A DNA stretch of 64,000 nt from Azotobacter vinelandii CA (lineage in GTDB: Bacteria > Pseudomonadota > Gammaproteobacteria > Pseudomonadales > Pseudomonadaceae). The notes below the pieces were generated by a model, which was given only the letters and a program-made list of their open reading frames with translations, was not told the DNA's origin and searched no databases. The stretch's first letter is position 1. Every line of letters begins with the position of its first letter. The position numbers and the translations under genes were made by a program. Positions 18,742-27,671 of this stretch are shown in pieces. The stretch lies in contig NC_021149.1 in assembly GCF_000380335.1 (NCBI RefSeq), forward strand, positions 4,020,501 to 4,084,500. Reading direction: 5' to 3'.

Positions 18742-20904
18742 TCACCAGTCCAGCTTGGCGGTCAGCGAGGTCATCCGCGGCGCCCCCAGCAGCAGGCCGT
18801 CGCCGGAGCGGTAGTAGCTCCAGTAGTCCTTGTCGAACAGGTTGTTGACGAACAGGTTGAGCGTCAGTTTGTGGCCGGCGAGTTCCGGCTCGTAGCGCAG
18901 GCCGAGGTCGTAGGTGGTGGCGCCGTGCAGGTAGTCGGTGTTGGCCGCGTCCACCGGCCGCCGGCCGGAGTAGTTGGCCGCGCCGCTCAGGGTCACGTCG
19001 GGCAGGCGCAGGCGGCTCAGGTTGTATTCCATGTAGAGGCGCCCCTGGCGTTCCGGGACGTTGACCGGGATGTTGCCTTCCAGGGACTTGTTGTTTCTGG
19101 ACTCGGTGACTTCCGCGGTCATGAAGGTGTAGCCGCCGACCAGGGTCAGGTTGTCGGTGAGCTTGCCGGTGGCGGTGAGCTCGACGCCCTTGTGGACTTC
19201 CCGGCCGTCCTGCTTGTAGGTGTTGTCCGACGGATCGGTGTACTCGTTGACCTTGTCGATGTGGAACAGCGCCAGCGCCAGGTCCATGCGCCCCAGGGTG
19301 GCCTTGGCGCCGAGCTCCCACTGCCGGCTGACGCTCGGCGAGAGGATCTCGTAGGCGTTGGCGGCGGTCGCCGGCGCCGAGCCGCCGTTGGTCAGGCCCT
19401 CCATGTAGGTCAGGTAGGTGGTGACCTCCCGTGCGGGCTTGTAGATCAGCGAATAGCTCGGCGTGGTCTTGCGCTGGGTGTAGCTGGCGGTGCCCAGGCT
19501 GGTGCCGCCGCCGGAAACGTTCTGGCGGATTTCCGCGCGGTTGAAGCCGATCACCGCCGACCAGGCATCGTTGAATTCGATGCGGTCGCCGATCACCCAG
19601 TTGCGGTAGAACTGGTGGTAATAGACGTTGGTCTGGCCGATGGTCTGGCTGGGACGGGCATAGTCGGTCGGCGAATCGATGTTGGAGGTGCCCAGCAGCG
19701 TGGTCACGTCGTTGCCGCGGGTATAGCGGTATTTGTGACCGGTGAAGCCCATGGTCAGCTTGTGCCGGATGGCGCCGGTGGCGAAGTTGGCGTCCAGCAG
19801 GGCGAAGCCCGAATAGGTGCGCTCGGTCTGCCGGGTGCTGCCCCGCGCCGATTCGCTGTAGTTGCCCTCATTGTCGGTCAGGGTGGCCGTCGTGTACTGG
19901 TAGGAACGCCACATGTTGCCGTAGCGGAAGGACGAGCGCAGGGTGAAGACGTCGTTCAGCGACGACTCGAAACCGACCCCCACCTGGCTCTTGTGCGACT
20001 TGTTGTAGGTCCAGTCCTGGCCGTACTGGGTTTCCGCGTCGAAGTGCCGGGCCGAAGGCACATTGACGCCGGACGCGGGGTTCACGTTGATGTAGGTCTG
20101 CAGGCCGCGCATGTCCAGGTCCTGGTACCAGCCGTCGGCGAACAGACGGGTATCCGGCGTCAACCGGTAGGTCAGCACGGCGGACATCAGGCTGCGCTCC
20201 TGATGACTGCCCTCGACGTAGGTGCTGCCGCTCTCGTCGTAGAGGTTGACCCGATAGGCCAGGCGGCCTTCGGGGTCGACGGGGCCGCCCAGGTCGGCGT
20301 GCTGGTAGTCCATCCCGCCGCCGTAGCGGCCCAGCGCCAGGCTGGCCTGGCGCGTGGCGGTCGGCTGCTTGCTGACGTAGTTGAGCGAGCCGCCCAGCGA
20401 CGAGAAACCGTAGAGGAAGCTGGACAGGCCGTTGAGCACCTCGATGCGCTCGACGTTCTCCAGCGGCACGAAGGTGAAGCTGCGATCCACCACGCCATCG
20501 CGGAAATCGCCCTGGTCGCCGGCGGTGAAACCGCGCACCATCACCCGCGACAGGCCGCTGTAGGTGTTGGACTCCATCAGGGTGGCCACGGTCGGGTTGG
20601 TCTTCAGGGCCTGCGAGACCGTGTGGGCGCCGCGGTTCTCGAACAACTCGCCCGAGGTGACGTTCAGCGAATAAGGAGTATCCCTGAGCGGCACCTTGCC
20701 CAGCGGGCCGACCCGCGCGGCCTCGTGGCGATAGCCGCTTTCCGCGCTGCCCTCGCTTTCTTCCTGCCAGTCCTCGACCTGCAGCGTGCCCAACTCCACT
20801 TCCGAGCCCTGCTCTTCCTCGCCCACCTCGGCATGCGCCAGCGGCAGGACGAGGCTGACGATCACCAACGGAACCCACCGACCCGGATGCGTGACTCTCG
20901 GCAT
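18742..20904 (-). CDS. TonB-dependent outer-membrane receptor
   Basis: This 720-residue receptor has a signal peptide (to about residue 25, VLPLAHA), a plug domain (RDTPYSLNVTSGELFENRG, RVMVRGFTAGDQ, ERIEVLNGLSSFLYG) and a 22-strand barrel ending in the aromatic C terminus TAKLDW. It resembles siderophore receptors of the FhuA/FpvA type but has no N-terminal signalling (STN) domain, so it is not coupled to a FecR/FecI pair. The ATG at 20904 has GAGGGG upstream. As first gene of the operon, it likely imports the chelate used by the next two products. No Fur box is visible upstream, unlike the locus at 56 kb. Confidence 0.9.
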   Translation of the reverse strand: MPRVTHPGRWVPLVIVSLVLPLAHAEVGEEEQGSEVELGTLQVEDWQEESEGSAESGYRHEAARVGPLGKVPLRDTPYSLNVTSGELFENRGAHTVSQALKTNPTVATLMESNTYSGLSRVMVRGFTAGDQGDFRDGVVDRSFTFVPLENVERIEVLNGLSSFLYGFSSLGGSLNYVSKQPTATRQASLALGRYGGGMDYQHADLGGPVDPEGRLAYRVNLYDESGSTYVEGSHQERSLMSAVLTYRLTPDTRLFADGWYQDLDMRGLQTYINVNPASGVNVPSARHFDAETQYGQDWTYNKSHKSQVGVGFESSLNDVFTLRSSFRYGNMWRSYQYTTATLTDNEGNYSESARGSTRQTERTYSGFALLDANFATGAIRHKLTMGFTGHKYRYTRGNDVTTLLGTSNIDSPTDYARPSQTIGQTNVYYHQFYRNWVIGDRIEFNDAWSAVIGFNRAEIRQNVSGGGTSLGTASYTQRKTTPSYSLIYKPAREVTTYLTYMEGLTNGGSAPATAANAYEILSPSVSRQWELGAKATLGRMDLALALFHIDKVNEYTDPSDNTYKQDGREVHKGVELTATGKLTDNLTLVGGYTFMTAEVTESRNNKSLEGNIPVNVPERQGRLYMEYNLSRLRLPDVTLSGAANYSGRRPVDAANTDYLHGATTYDLGLRYEPELAGHKLTLNLFVNNLFDKDYWSYYRSGDGLLLGAPRMTSLTAKLDW

Positions 20905-21213
20905 CTGGTACTTCCCCTCACTGCGTACACGGATGCTCCGGAGCGGGGCATCCCACGCAGGGCAAGGAGCAAGCGCCATACCAGCGACTTTTTGCGCACC
21001 GGCGGGTGCAAACGAATTCCTTGTTACTTTTTTGTAAAAAATTTCCGCTTATCCGACGAGCACGCCGTACCAAAAAGTAAGGGTTCTCAATGGCTGTGTT
21101 CCAGGAGGTACTCGGCCGGGTGGACGGCAGGACAGGCGCATCGAGCGGCGAAAAAGTCGGGCCCGGACCGGTGGGATCGGGCGGGCGGCGGCATGCCTGC
21201 CGGTCCTCGGCCT
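20905..21213. promoter_or_regulatory. control region of the receptor/NifD-like operon
   Basis: This 309-base intergenic region is AT-rich in the middle. The heptamer ACTTTTT occurs four times: 20987-20993 and 21026-21032 on the plus strand, 21072-21078 and 21151-21157 on the minus strand. The second copy lies within TTAC-N6-GTAA (21024-21037). This arrangement suggests binding sites for a regulator, not a known Fur or ModE box. No gene is seen here. Confidence 0.45.
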
Positions 21214-22125
21214 TCACGCATTTCCCGGCTCGTCCACGGCCTCCCCCTGCGGCCCGCGCAGATGCGCGGCGAGGTAGTCGATGCAGGCGCGCACGCGCGG
21301 CGCCACATGGTGCTTGTGCGGGTAGATCGCATGCAGCGGCGCGGCCGGGATGCGGTGCCCGGCGAGGACCTGCCGCAACCGGCCGCTTCTCAGGTCGTCC
21401 GCCACGTCCCAGATGGACTTGAGCGCGATGCCGTGGCCATCCAGGGCCCACTGGTGAACCACCTCGCCATCGCTCGCCACGAGGCGCGCCGAGATGCGCA
21501 CCGTCACCTCCTCGAAACGCCAGTCCGCCTGGGACTGCTGGCCGATGAGCAGGCAATGGTGGTGCGCCAGGTCGGCGGGGCTGCGCGGCTCTCCGTGACG
21601 GCGAATGTACTCCGGCGAAGCGCACAGGACGCGATGGTTGGGCGCCAGCGGCCGGGAGATGTACGAGGAATCCTCCAGCCCGCCGAAACGCACGGCGAAA
21701 TCCATGCCGGATGCGACCAGGTCGAGCACGCTGTCGCTCAGCTCGATCTGCACCTGCAGTTCCGGGTGCAGGGCGCAGAACTCCGCCAGCAGGGGCGCGA
21801 TGCGCCGCCGCCCCAGCGATATCGGCGTGGTCACCCTCAACTGACCCGAGACGACGGCGCTCTTGCGCAGCAGTTGCTGCTCGACCTGCTCCAGGTCCGC
21901 CAGCACCTGGACGGCCCGCCGGTAGAGCAGTTCCCCCTCTTCGGTGAGCGATTGCCGCCGGGTGGTCCTCTGCAGCAGGCGAACGCCCAGGGACTCTTCC
22001 AGTTGGCGAAGTTTCCGGCTGGCCGCCGGCAGGGTGATGTGCTGGGCACGCGCCGCCGAGGACAGGGAACCCGATTCGACCACGGCCACGAACAGGCGAA
22101 GCAGACTGATGTCGTTGAGAGCCAT
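21214..22125 (-). CDS. LysR-family transcriptional regulator
   Basis: This 303-residue regulator has an N-terminal winged helix-turn-helix (LRLFVAVVESGSLSSAARAQH, then PAASRKLRQLEESLG) and a C-terminal substrate-binding domain. It is divergent from the amidohydrolase cluster, with 109 bases to the start of the aldo/keto reductase stub, so it probably controls that cluster. Relatives in this position often regulate oxidoreductase genes. The ATG at 22125 (MALNDISLLRLF) gives the normal N terminus. Confidence 0.9.
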   Translation of the reverse strand: MALNDISLLRLFVAVVESGSLSSAARAQHITLPAASRKLRQLEESLGVRLLQRTTRRQSLTEEGELLYRRAVQVLADLEQVEQQLLRKSAVVSGQLRVTTPISLGRRRIAPLLAEFCALHPELQVQIELSDSVLDLVASGMDFAVRFGGLEDSSYISRPLAPNHRVLCASPEYIRRHGEPRSPADLAHHHCLLIGQQSQADWRFEEVTVRISARLVASDGEVVHQWALDGHGIALKSIWDVADDLRSGRLRQVLAGHRIPAAPLHAIYPHKHHVAPRVRACIDYLAAHLRGPQGEAVDEPGNA

Positions 22126-22234
22126 TATTGACGAAATCTGCAAGAGTACATTAAGAATTACCATAATTTATTGATTCGGCGAATAAAATTAAACTCCGAA
22201 AAGTCACTTTCGCAGCAGAAAGAGCTTTTCGCCG

Positions 22235-22438
22235 ATGCCTCGACGCGGCTTCCTCTCCAGGCTTGCAGCGATTACCGCGGGTTTCGCCCATGCCCGCCCC
22301 GCTTTCGCGCAGTCGCTGGCATCCGGCCCGCTCGGGGCCCGCGTCATCCCGTCGACCGGCAGGCGCTCGCCGGCGATTGGCACGGGCGGTTCCGGGCGTC
22401 TCGAGCGGGAGCGCGGCCAGGCTTCGCCGCCGAAAGCC
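22235..22438 (+). pseudogene. 5' remnant of a Tat-exported aldo/keto reductase
   Basis: Codons 1-27 encode a twin-arginine-type signal (MPRRGFLSRLAAITAG, then HARPAFAQ). Codons 34-50 resemble the start of exported aldo/keto reductases, which typically read R-x-I-P-S-x-G-x-x-L-P-x-I-G-x-G-T; here it is ARVIPSTGRRSPAIGTGG. The rest of that enzyme is missing and the frame runs on, without a stop, into the amidohydrolase. The likely history is a deletion of a reductase gene once controlled by the divergent LysR gene. A fused protein starting at 22235 cannot be excluded. Confidence 0.5.
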
Positions 22439-23797
22439 ATGAGGCGCCTGCTGTCCCTCCTGCTGACCGCCTGCCTGCCCTGGCAGGCAGAAGCCGCGAC
22501 CGAGGCCGAGGCGCTGCTCGTACACGGCGGCTACGTGATGACGATGGACCCGACACTGGGCGACATCGACGGCGGCGAGGTACTGATCCGCGACGGCCGC
22601 ATCGTCGCCGTCGGCCGCGGCCTGGACGCCGGCGACGCCCACCGCATCGACGCGCGCGGGCAGGTCGTGCTGCCGGGCTTCGTCGACACGCATTCGCACC
22701 TGTACGTGACCACGATGCGCGGGCAGTTCCGCAACCGCGACGGGCAGTTCTTCCCGGTGAGTTCGCGCCTGGCCGCGGCCATGACGCCGGAGGACACCCG
22801 TACCGCCATGCAGCTCGGCGCCCTGGAACTGCTGCAGGGCGGCATCACCACCACCGCCGACTTCTTCGACAACATCCTCACCCCGGCGCACGGCGAGGCC
22901 GGAGTGCAGGCGCTGGAGGCGTCCGGCATCCGCGCGGTGATGTACTACGGCGGTCCGGACAAGACCACCCGCCATCCCATCGACCTCGCGCAGTTGCGCG
23001 CCCTGGCCGAACGCCGGGGCAAGGACGCGCGGGTACGAATCGGCCTGGCCTGGCGCTTGCCGCGCGATCGCGGGGATGCGGACAACTGGGCGATGCGCCA
23101 GCGCGAATACGACACCGCGCGCGGCCTCGGCCTGCCGATCCAGGTGCACGTCAGCGGCGAGCCCGCCCCGATGTTCGAGGCGCTGATCCAGCGCGATTAC
23201 CTGTTTCCCGGCCTGACCGTCGTGCATGCCACCGATGCCGGCCAGGAGCGGCTGCAGGCACTCGAACGGGCCGGCGGCGGCCTGGCGCTGACACCGCCGA
23301 GCGAGCAGCGCGTCGGCTACGGGCTGACCCGGCTGGACCACTTCGCCACGGTGACCCGGCAGGGCCTGGGCATCGACGGCAATTCGCTGGCCGGCAGCGC
23401 CGACATGTTCGCCACGCTGCGACTGGCGGCGCTGACCTGGAGCGGCGGCGCGCGGGACGAGCGGGCGCCCGCTCCGCGCGCGCTGCTGGAACTGGCCACC
23501 CGCCGTGGCGCCGAGGCCGTGGGCCTGGGCGACGAGGTCGGTACGCTGGCGCCGGGCAAGCGCGCCGACCTGCAGGTCATCGATCCGGCTGCGCTGAATC
23601 TGGGCGGCTTCGGCGGCGGCGACCCGGCCGCGCTGCTGGTCTATTCGGCGCGCCCGGACAACGTCCGCACGGTGCTGGTCGACGGCCGCCTCGTCAAGCG
23701 GGACGGTCAACCGGTCGGCGTGGACGCGGCGGACCTGCTGGAGCGCGCCCGGCGCTCCGCCCGGGACCTGCTTGACCGCAGCCGATCCTCTCCCTGA
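22439..23797 (+). CDS. secreted amidohydrolase-superfamily protein
   Basis: This 452-residue metal-dependent hydrolase belongs to the cytosine deaminase/TrzN-like amidohydrolase group. A signal peptide (MRRLLSLLLTACLPWQAEA) suggests periplasmic location. The metal motif is VDTHSHLYV, with further ligands likely in IQVHVSGEP, VVHATDAG and the Asp of GIDGNSLAG. A C-terminal TLAPGKRADLQVID closes the composite beta-sandwich. The substrate is unknown. The ATG at 22439 begins the conventional signal peptide, although the frame is open upstream through the reductase remnant. It leads a cluster of five same-strand genes. Confidence 0.8.
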   Translation: MRRLLSLLLTACLPWQAEAATEAEALLVHGGYVMTMDPTLGDIDGGEVLIRDGRIVAVGRGLDAGDAHRIDARGQVVLPGFVDTHSHLYVTTMRGQFRNRDGQFFPVSSRLAAAMTPEDTRTAMQLGALELLQGGITTTADFFDNILTPAHGEAGVQALEASGIRAVMYYGGPDKTTRHPIDLAQLRALAERRGKDARVRIGLAWRLPRDRGDADNWAMRQREYDTARGLGLPIQVHVSGEPAPMFEALIQRDYLFPGLTVVHATDAGQERLQALERAGGGLALTPPSEQRVGYGLTRLDHFATVTRQGLGIDGNSLAGSADMFATLRLAALTWSGGARDERAPAPRALLELATRRGAEAVGLGDEVGTLAPGKRADLQVIDPAALNLGGFGGGDPAALLVYSARPDNVRTVLVDGRLVKRDGQPVGVDAADLLERARRSARDLLDRSRSSP

Positions 23798-24010
23798 GCG
23801 ATTTCCACACCATGTCCGCGAACCATCCATCGAGCCCCGAGCGCTCGCCCCGCGCCGGCACGCCGCCAGCCATCCGGGCGCTGGCCAGGCTGGCCTCGTT
23901 GCCGCCGCGGATGAACGTCAAGCGGCCGGAGGTAGCGACGACCCAGTCGTTCGCCCGCCTGGAAACCACACCGAACGATACCCGGGAAGCCCCGATGAGC
24001 GAGAAGAAGA
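23798..24010. other. spacer with doubtful small ORF
   Basis: This 213-base gap is within an otherwise compact gene set. An open frame at 23812-24018 could encode 68 residues (MSANHPSSPERSP..., ending MSEKKND) and overlaps the next start. Its low-complexity, proline-rich content and lack of a ribosome site make it doubtful. It may be debris of a lost gene. Confidence 0.3.
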
Positions 24011-25063
24011 ATGACTGAGAAAAAGAAGGCCCTGGTGGCCGGCGGCCTGGGAGTGATCGGCCGCAACCTGGTCGAGCATCTGGCGACTCTGGACGACTGG
24101 GAAACGATCGGCCTGTCGCGTCGCCCGCCGCCCGGCGACGCGGCCGCCCGCTACATTTCCGTCGATCTGCTCGATGCCCGCGACATCCGGGCCAGGCTCG
24201 GCGCGCTGGACGATGTCACCCACATCTTCCATGCCGCCTACCAGGAACATGCGACGCCGCAGGCGCTGATCGATGCCAACCTGGGCATGTTGCGCAACCT
24301 GGTCGAGACCGTCTCGGCCGCCTCGCCGAAACTGCGGCGTGTCGTGCTCTACGAAGGCGCCAAGTACTACGGCGCCCACCTGGGAGCGTTCGAGACGCCG
24401 GCGCGGGAGGACGATCCGCGCCACATGCCGCCGAACTTCTACTACGACATGCAGGACTGGCTGCTGGCCTTCGCCGCGGGCCGGCCGTGGGATGCGGTGG
24501 TGCTGCGCCCGGACGTGGTCTGCGGCTTCGCCGTCGGCAACCCGATGAACCTGGCGATGGTCATCGCGGTGTACGCCAGCATCAGCAAGGCGCTCGGCCT
24601 GCCGCTGCGCTTTCCCGGCAGCGCCGCCTGCTACGGCAAGCTCGCCCAGGTCACCGATGCGGCGCAATTGGCGCGCGGCTCGGCGTGGGCCGCCACCTTG
24701 GCCAGAGGCGGCGAGGCCTACAACCTGACCAACGGCGACGTGTTCCGCTGGCGGCAGGTCTGGGAGGCGGTCGCGCACTGGTTCGACATGGAGGTGGGCG
24801 AGCCGCAGACGATCCCGCTGGCGGCGTACATGGCCGACAAGGGGCCGCTGTGGCAGGCGCTGACGGAGCGGCACGGGCTGCGCCCGATCCCCTACGAACA
24901 GCTCGCGGCCTGGGCCTTCGGCGACTTCATCTTCCGCTGCGACTGGGACGTGATCTCCAGCACCACCAAGATCCGCCAGGCCGGCTTCCACGATGTCGTC
25001 GACAGCACCGAGATGTTCCTGCGCCTGTTCGAGCAATTGCGCGCACGCCGGATCATTCCCTGA
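24011..25063 (+). CDS. PRISE-type short-chain dehydrogenase/reductase
   Basis: This 350-residue extended SDR resembles progesterone-5-beta-reductase/iridoid synthase-like (PRISE) enzymes, which reduce activated C=C bonds of enones with NADPH. The nucleotide motif is AGGLGVIGRNL (10-20). The catalytic pair of the family is seen as Lys118 in EGAKYYGAHLG and a Tyr in PNFYYDMQDW (144-145). There is no signal peptide, so it is cytoplasmic. It sits third in the cluster (counting the stub). The natural substrate is unknown; detoxification of enones or steps in aromatic/terpenoid metabolism would fit. Confidence 0.85.
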   Translation: MTEKKKALVAGGLGVIGRNLVEHLATLDDWETIGLSRRPPPGDAAARYISVDLLDARDIRARLGALDDVTHIFHAAYQEHATPQALIDANLGMLRNLVETVSAASPKLRRVVLYEGAKYYGAHLGAFETPAREDDPRHMPPNFYYDMQDWLLAFAAGRPWDAVVLRPDVVCGFAVGNPMNLAMVIAVYASISKALGLPLRFPGSAACYGKLAQVTDAAQLARGSAWAATLARGGEAYNLTNGDVFRWRQVWEAVAHWFDMEVGEPQTIPLAAYMADKGPLWQALTERHGLRPIPYEQLAAWAFGDFIFRCDWDVISSTTKIRQAGFHDVVDSTEMFLRLFEQLRARRIIP

Positions 25064-25089
25064 CCACGACCCAGTTTCCGGAGCGATCC

Positions 25090-26238
25090 ATGCAACGACG
25101 TGTTCTCCTGCAAGCCGCCGCCGGTGCCGCGACGGCGCTCTGGCTGGCGTCCCGGCCCGCGGCGCATGCCGCCGACGCGGATGCCGGCCCCTGGTCCGCC
25201 TGGACCGCCGAAGCGCTGCGCGCGCATGCGGACGCGCGGGTGCGCGCGCTCGCCCATGCCATCCTCGCCCCCAATCCGCAGAACTTGCAGCCCTGGCGGG
25301 TCGAGTTCGCCGACGCGGCGCGCATCCTCGTCCGCTGCGCGCCCGACCGCCGCCTTTCCGTTTCGGACCTGCCGGACCGGCAGCTCACCGTGGGTTTCGG
25401 CGCCTTCGTCGAACTCTACGTGCTGGCCCTGCAGGCCGAAGGCCATGCGGTACGGGTGGAAGCCTTCCCGGAGGGCGAGGCCTGGCCGCTGCTCGACGGC
25501 CGGCCGCTGGCGCTGCTCCACCTGTCGCCGGCCACGCCCGTGCGCGACCCGCTGCTGGATGCCGTCCTGCAGCGCCATACCAACCGCACCCCGTTCGACC
25601 GCGCCGGGACGCCCGGCCCCGAGCGGCTGCGCGAACTGGTCGCCGTCGCGCGCCGGCCCGAACGGGTGTTCTGGAACCTGGAGCCGGAGCGCGCCGCGCG
25701 CATCCGCGACATCACCCTGCGCGCCTGGGATGCGGAAATGCAGGAGTTCGCCCCGACCCGCGACGAAGTGGCGCGCTATACCCGCATCGGCGATGCCGCC
25801 ATCGCCGCGGCCCCCTGGGGTCCGGCCATGCCCGACGCCGTGTTGGCGAAAGCGCCGGGGCCGGTGAGCGAAGCCAGCCTGTCCGATCCCGCCAGCGCCG
25901 TCTTCCAGGCCAACCGGCGCAACTACCGCGCCGCGGTGGAAAGCGGCGACGCGCATCTGTGGATCGCTTCCGCGCAATACGATCGCATCGGCATGTTCGA
26001 CGCCGGGCGCGACTGGGTCCGCCTGCACCTGCAGGCCACCCGCATGGGCCTCGCCATGCAGCCGCACAGCCAGGCGCTGCACGACTTCGCCGCGATCCTC
26101 CCCTACGTGCGCGAGCTGCATGCGGCGCTCGGCGTGCCCGAGCCGGCCCACGTGCAGATGCTCGGCCGGGTCGGCGTGGCGGCGCAGGTCAATCCTTCGC
26201 CGCGCGAGCCGGCGCAATCCCATCTGGAGCGAGCATGA
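25090..26238 (+). CDS. Tat-exported nitroreductase-like flavoprotein (Acg family)
   Basis: This 382-residue protein begins with a twin-arginine signal (MQRRVLLQAAAGAATALWLA, then AHAAD). Nitroreductase-like segments follow, such as AHAILAPNPQNLQPW, where FMN contacts are expected, and LHLQATRMGLAMQPHSQ near the C terminus. The Acg group binds FMN and may sequester it or reduce quinones/nitro compounds. Tat export implies that the cofactor is loaded before transport. Its stop overlaps the transporter start by ATGA. Confidence 0.82.
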   Translation: MQRRVLLQAAAGAATALWLASRPAAHAADADAGPWSAWTAEALRAHADARVRALAHAILAPNPQNLQPWRVEFADAARILVRCAPDRRLSVSDLPDRQLTVGFGAFVELYVLALQAEGHAVRVEAFPEGEAWPLLDGRPLALLHLSPATPVRDPLLDAVLQRHTNRTPFDRAGTPGPERLRELVAVARRPERVFWNLEPERAARIRDITLRAWDAEMQEFAPTRDEVARYTRIGDAAIAAAPWGPAMPDAVLAKAPGPVSEASLSDPASAVFQANRRNYRAAVESGDAHLWIASAQYDRIGMFDAGRDWVRLHLQATRMGLAMQPHSQALHDFAAILPYVRELHAALGVPEPAHVQMLGRVGVAAQVNPSPREPAQSHLERA

Positions 26239-27638
26239 TGACCGTGACCCGGTTCGACCGTCGTACCGCCATCGCACTGCTGGCGGCCGTGGTGTTCTTC
26301 ATGGAGAACCTGGACGCCACCGTGATCGCCACCTCGCTGCCGGCGATGGCGCTGGATTTCGGCACGGCGCCGGCGCACCTGTCGGTCGGCGTGTCGGCCT
26401 ACCTGGTGGCGCTGACGGTGTTCATCCCGGCCGGCGGCTGGGCGGCGGACCGCTTCGGCGCCCGCCGGGTCTTCGCCCTGGCCATCGTGGGGTTCACCGT
26501 CGCCTCGCTGCTCTGCGCGGCCAGCCGGAACCTGCCGGAGTTCACCGCCGCCCGCATCCTGCAGGGTTTCGGCGGGGCCATGATGGTGCCGGTGGGAAGG
26601 CTGATCGTGCTGCGCGGCACGCCCAGGGAAGACATGGTGCGCACCATCGCCATCCTCACCTGGCCGGCGCTGCTGGCGCCGGTGCTGGGGCCGCCGCTGG
26701 GCGGCTGGATCAGCACCCACTGGAGCTGGCACTGGATCTTCCTGCTCAACCTGCCGCTGGGCGCGCTGGCCCTGCTGGCGGCGCTGCTGCTGGTGCGCGA
26801 CGGCCCGCGGCCGGTCGGGCGCTTCGACGGCACGGGCTTCGCGCTCAGCGCGCTGGGCTTCGCGCTGTTCATGGCCGGTATCGAGCTGGCCAGCCGGCCG
26901 GCCTGGCCGCTCGCCGGCTGGCTCGCGACGCTGGCCGCCGGGCTCGCGCTGCTGGGCCTGGCTCTGCGCCACCTGCGCCGCATCGAACACCCGCTGTTCG
27001 GACTCGCGCCCCTGGCGATCCCGACCTTTCGCATCACCGCGGTCGGCGGCTCGCTGTTTCGCACCGCCATCGGTTCCGCGCCCTTCCTGCTGCCCCTGAT
27101 GTTCCAGCTCGGCTTCGGCTGGAGCGCGGTCGAGGCGGGCACGCTCCTGCTCTGGCTGTTCGCCGGCAACCTGTGCATGAAGCCGGCCACCACCTGGATC
27201 ATGAACCGTTTCGGCTTCCGCCGGGTGCTGCTCGGCAACGGCCTACTGGTGGCCGCCGGCTTCGCCGCCTGCGCGCTGCTCGAACCGACCACCCCGACGG
27301 GCTGGGTGGCGGCGCTGCTGTTCGTCTGCGGCATGACCCGCTCGATGCAGTTCACCGCCCTCAACGCCATCGGCTTCGCCGATGTACCGCCGGAGCAGAT
27401 GCGCGATGCCACCACCCTGTTCTCCGTGCTGCAGCAGATGAACGCGGGCATGGGCATCGCCTTTGGCGCCCTGGCGCTGACCCTGGCCGAGCTTATCCGC
27501 GGAACCGATCCGGCACTGGCGGCCACCGGCGATTTCCATCTGGCGCTGTGGCTGATCGCGGGCCTGGCCCTGCTGGCGGTCGTCGACAGCCTGTCCCTGC
27601 CGGCCGAGGCCGGCCGGCACATTCTCGCCGCGCGCTGA
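26235..27638 (+). CDS. MFS drug:H+ antiporter (DHA2/EmrB-like)
   Basis: This 467-residue inner-membrane protein has about 14 hydrophobic segments. The antiporter motif A variant is GGWAADRFGARRVF and the motif C region is ALLAPVLGPPLGGWI. Family members expel lipophilic drugs or metabolites. Translation is coupled to the nitroreductase gene (ATGA overlap; a second ATG lies 3 bases on). It probably exports the product or substrate handled by the neighbouring enzymes. Confidence 0.88.
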   Translation: MMTVTRFDRRTAIALLAAVVFFMENLDATVIATSLPAMALDFGTAPAHLSVGVSAYLVALTVFIPAGGWAADRFGARRVFALAIVGFTVASLLCAASRNLPEFTAARILQGFGGAMMVPVGRLIVLRGTPREDMVRTIAILTWPALLAPVLGPPLGGWISTHWSWHWIFLLNLPLGALALLAALLLVRDGPRPVGRFDGTGFALSALGFALFMAGIELASRPAWPLAGWLATLAAGLALLGLALRHLRRIEHPLFGLAPLAIPTFRITAVGGSLFRTAIGSAPFLLPLMFQLGFGWSAVEAGTLLLWLFAGNLCMKPATTWIMNRFGFRRVLLGNGLLVAAGFAACALLEPTTPTGWVAALLFVCGMTRSMQFTALNAIGFADVPPEQMRDATTLFSVLQQMNAGMGIAFGALALTLAELIRGTDPALAATGDFHLALWLIAGLALLAVVDSLSLPAEAGRHILAAR

Positions 27639-27671
27639 TCCGATTTTTCCCATCGCCCAAGGAGTTCGACG

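Noticed and set aside
20905-21213. A Fur or ModE box before the NifD-like operon
   Set aside because: No stretch approaches either consensus; only the ACTTTTT repeats stand out.
18871-22131. 1086-codon plus-strand frame opposite the TonB receptor and LysR gene
   Set aside because: It lacks any family motif, and the minus strand has complete signal peptide, plug and helix-turn-helix signatures.
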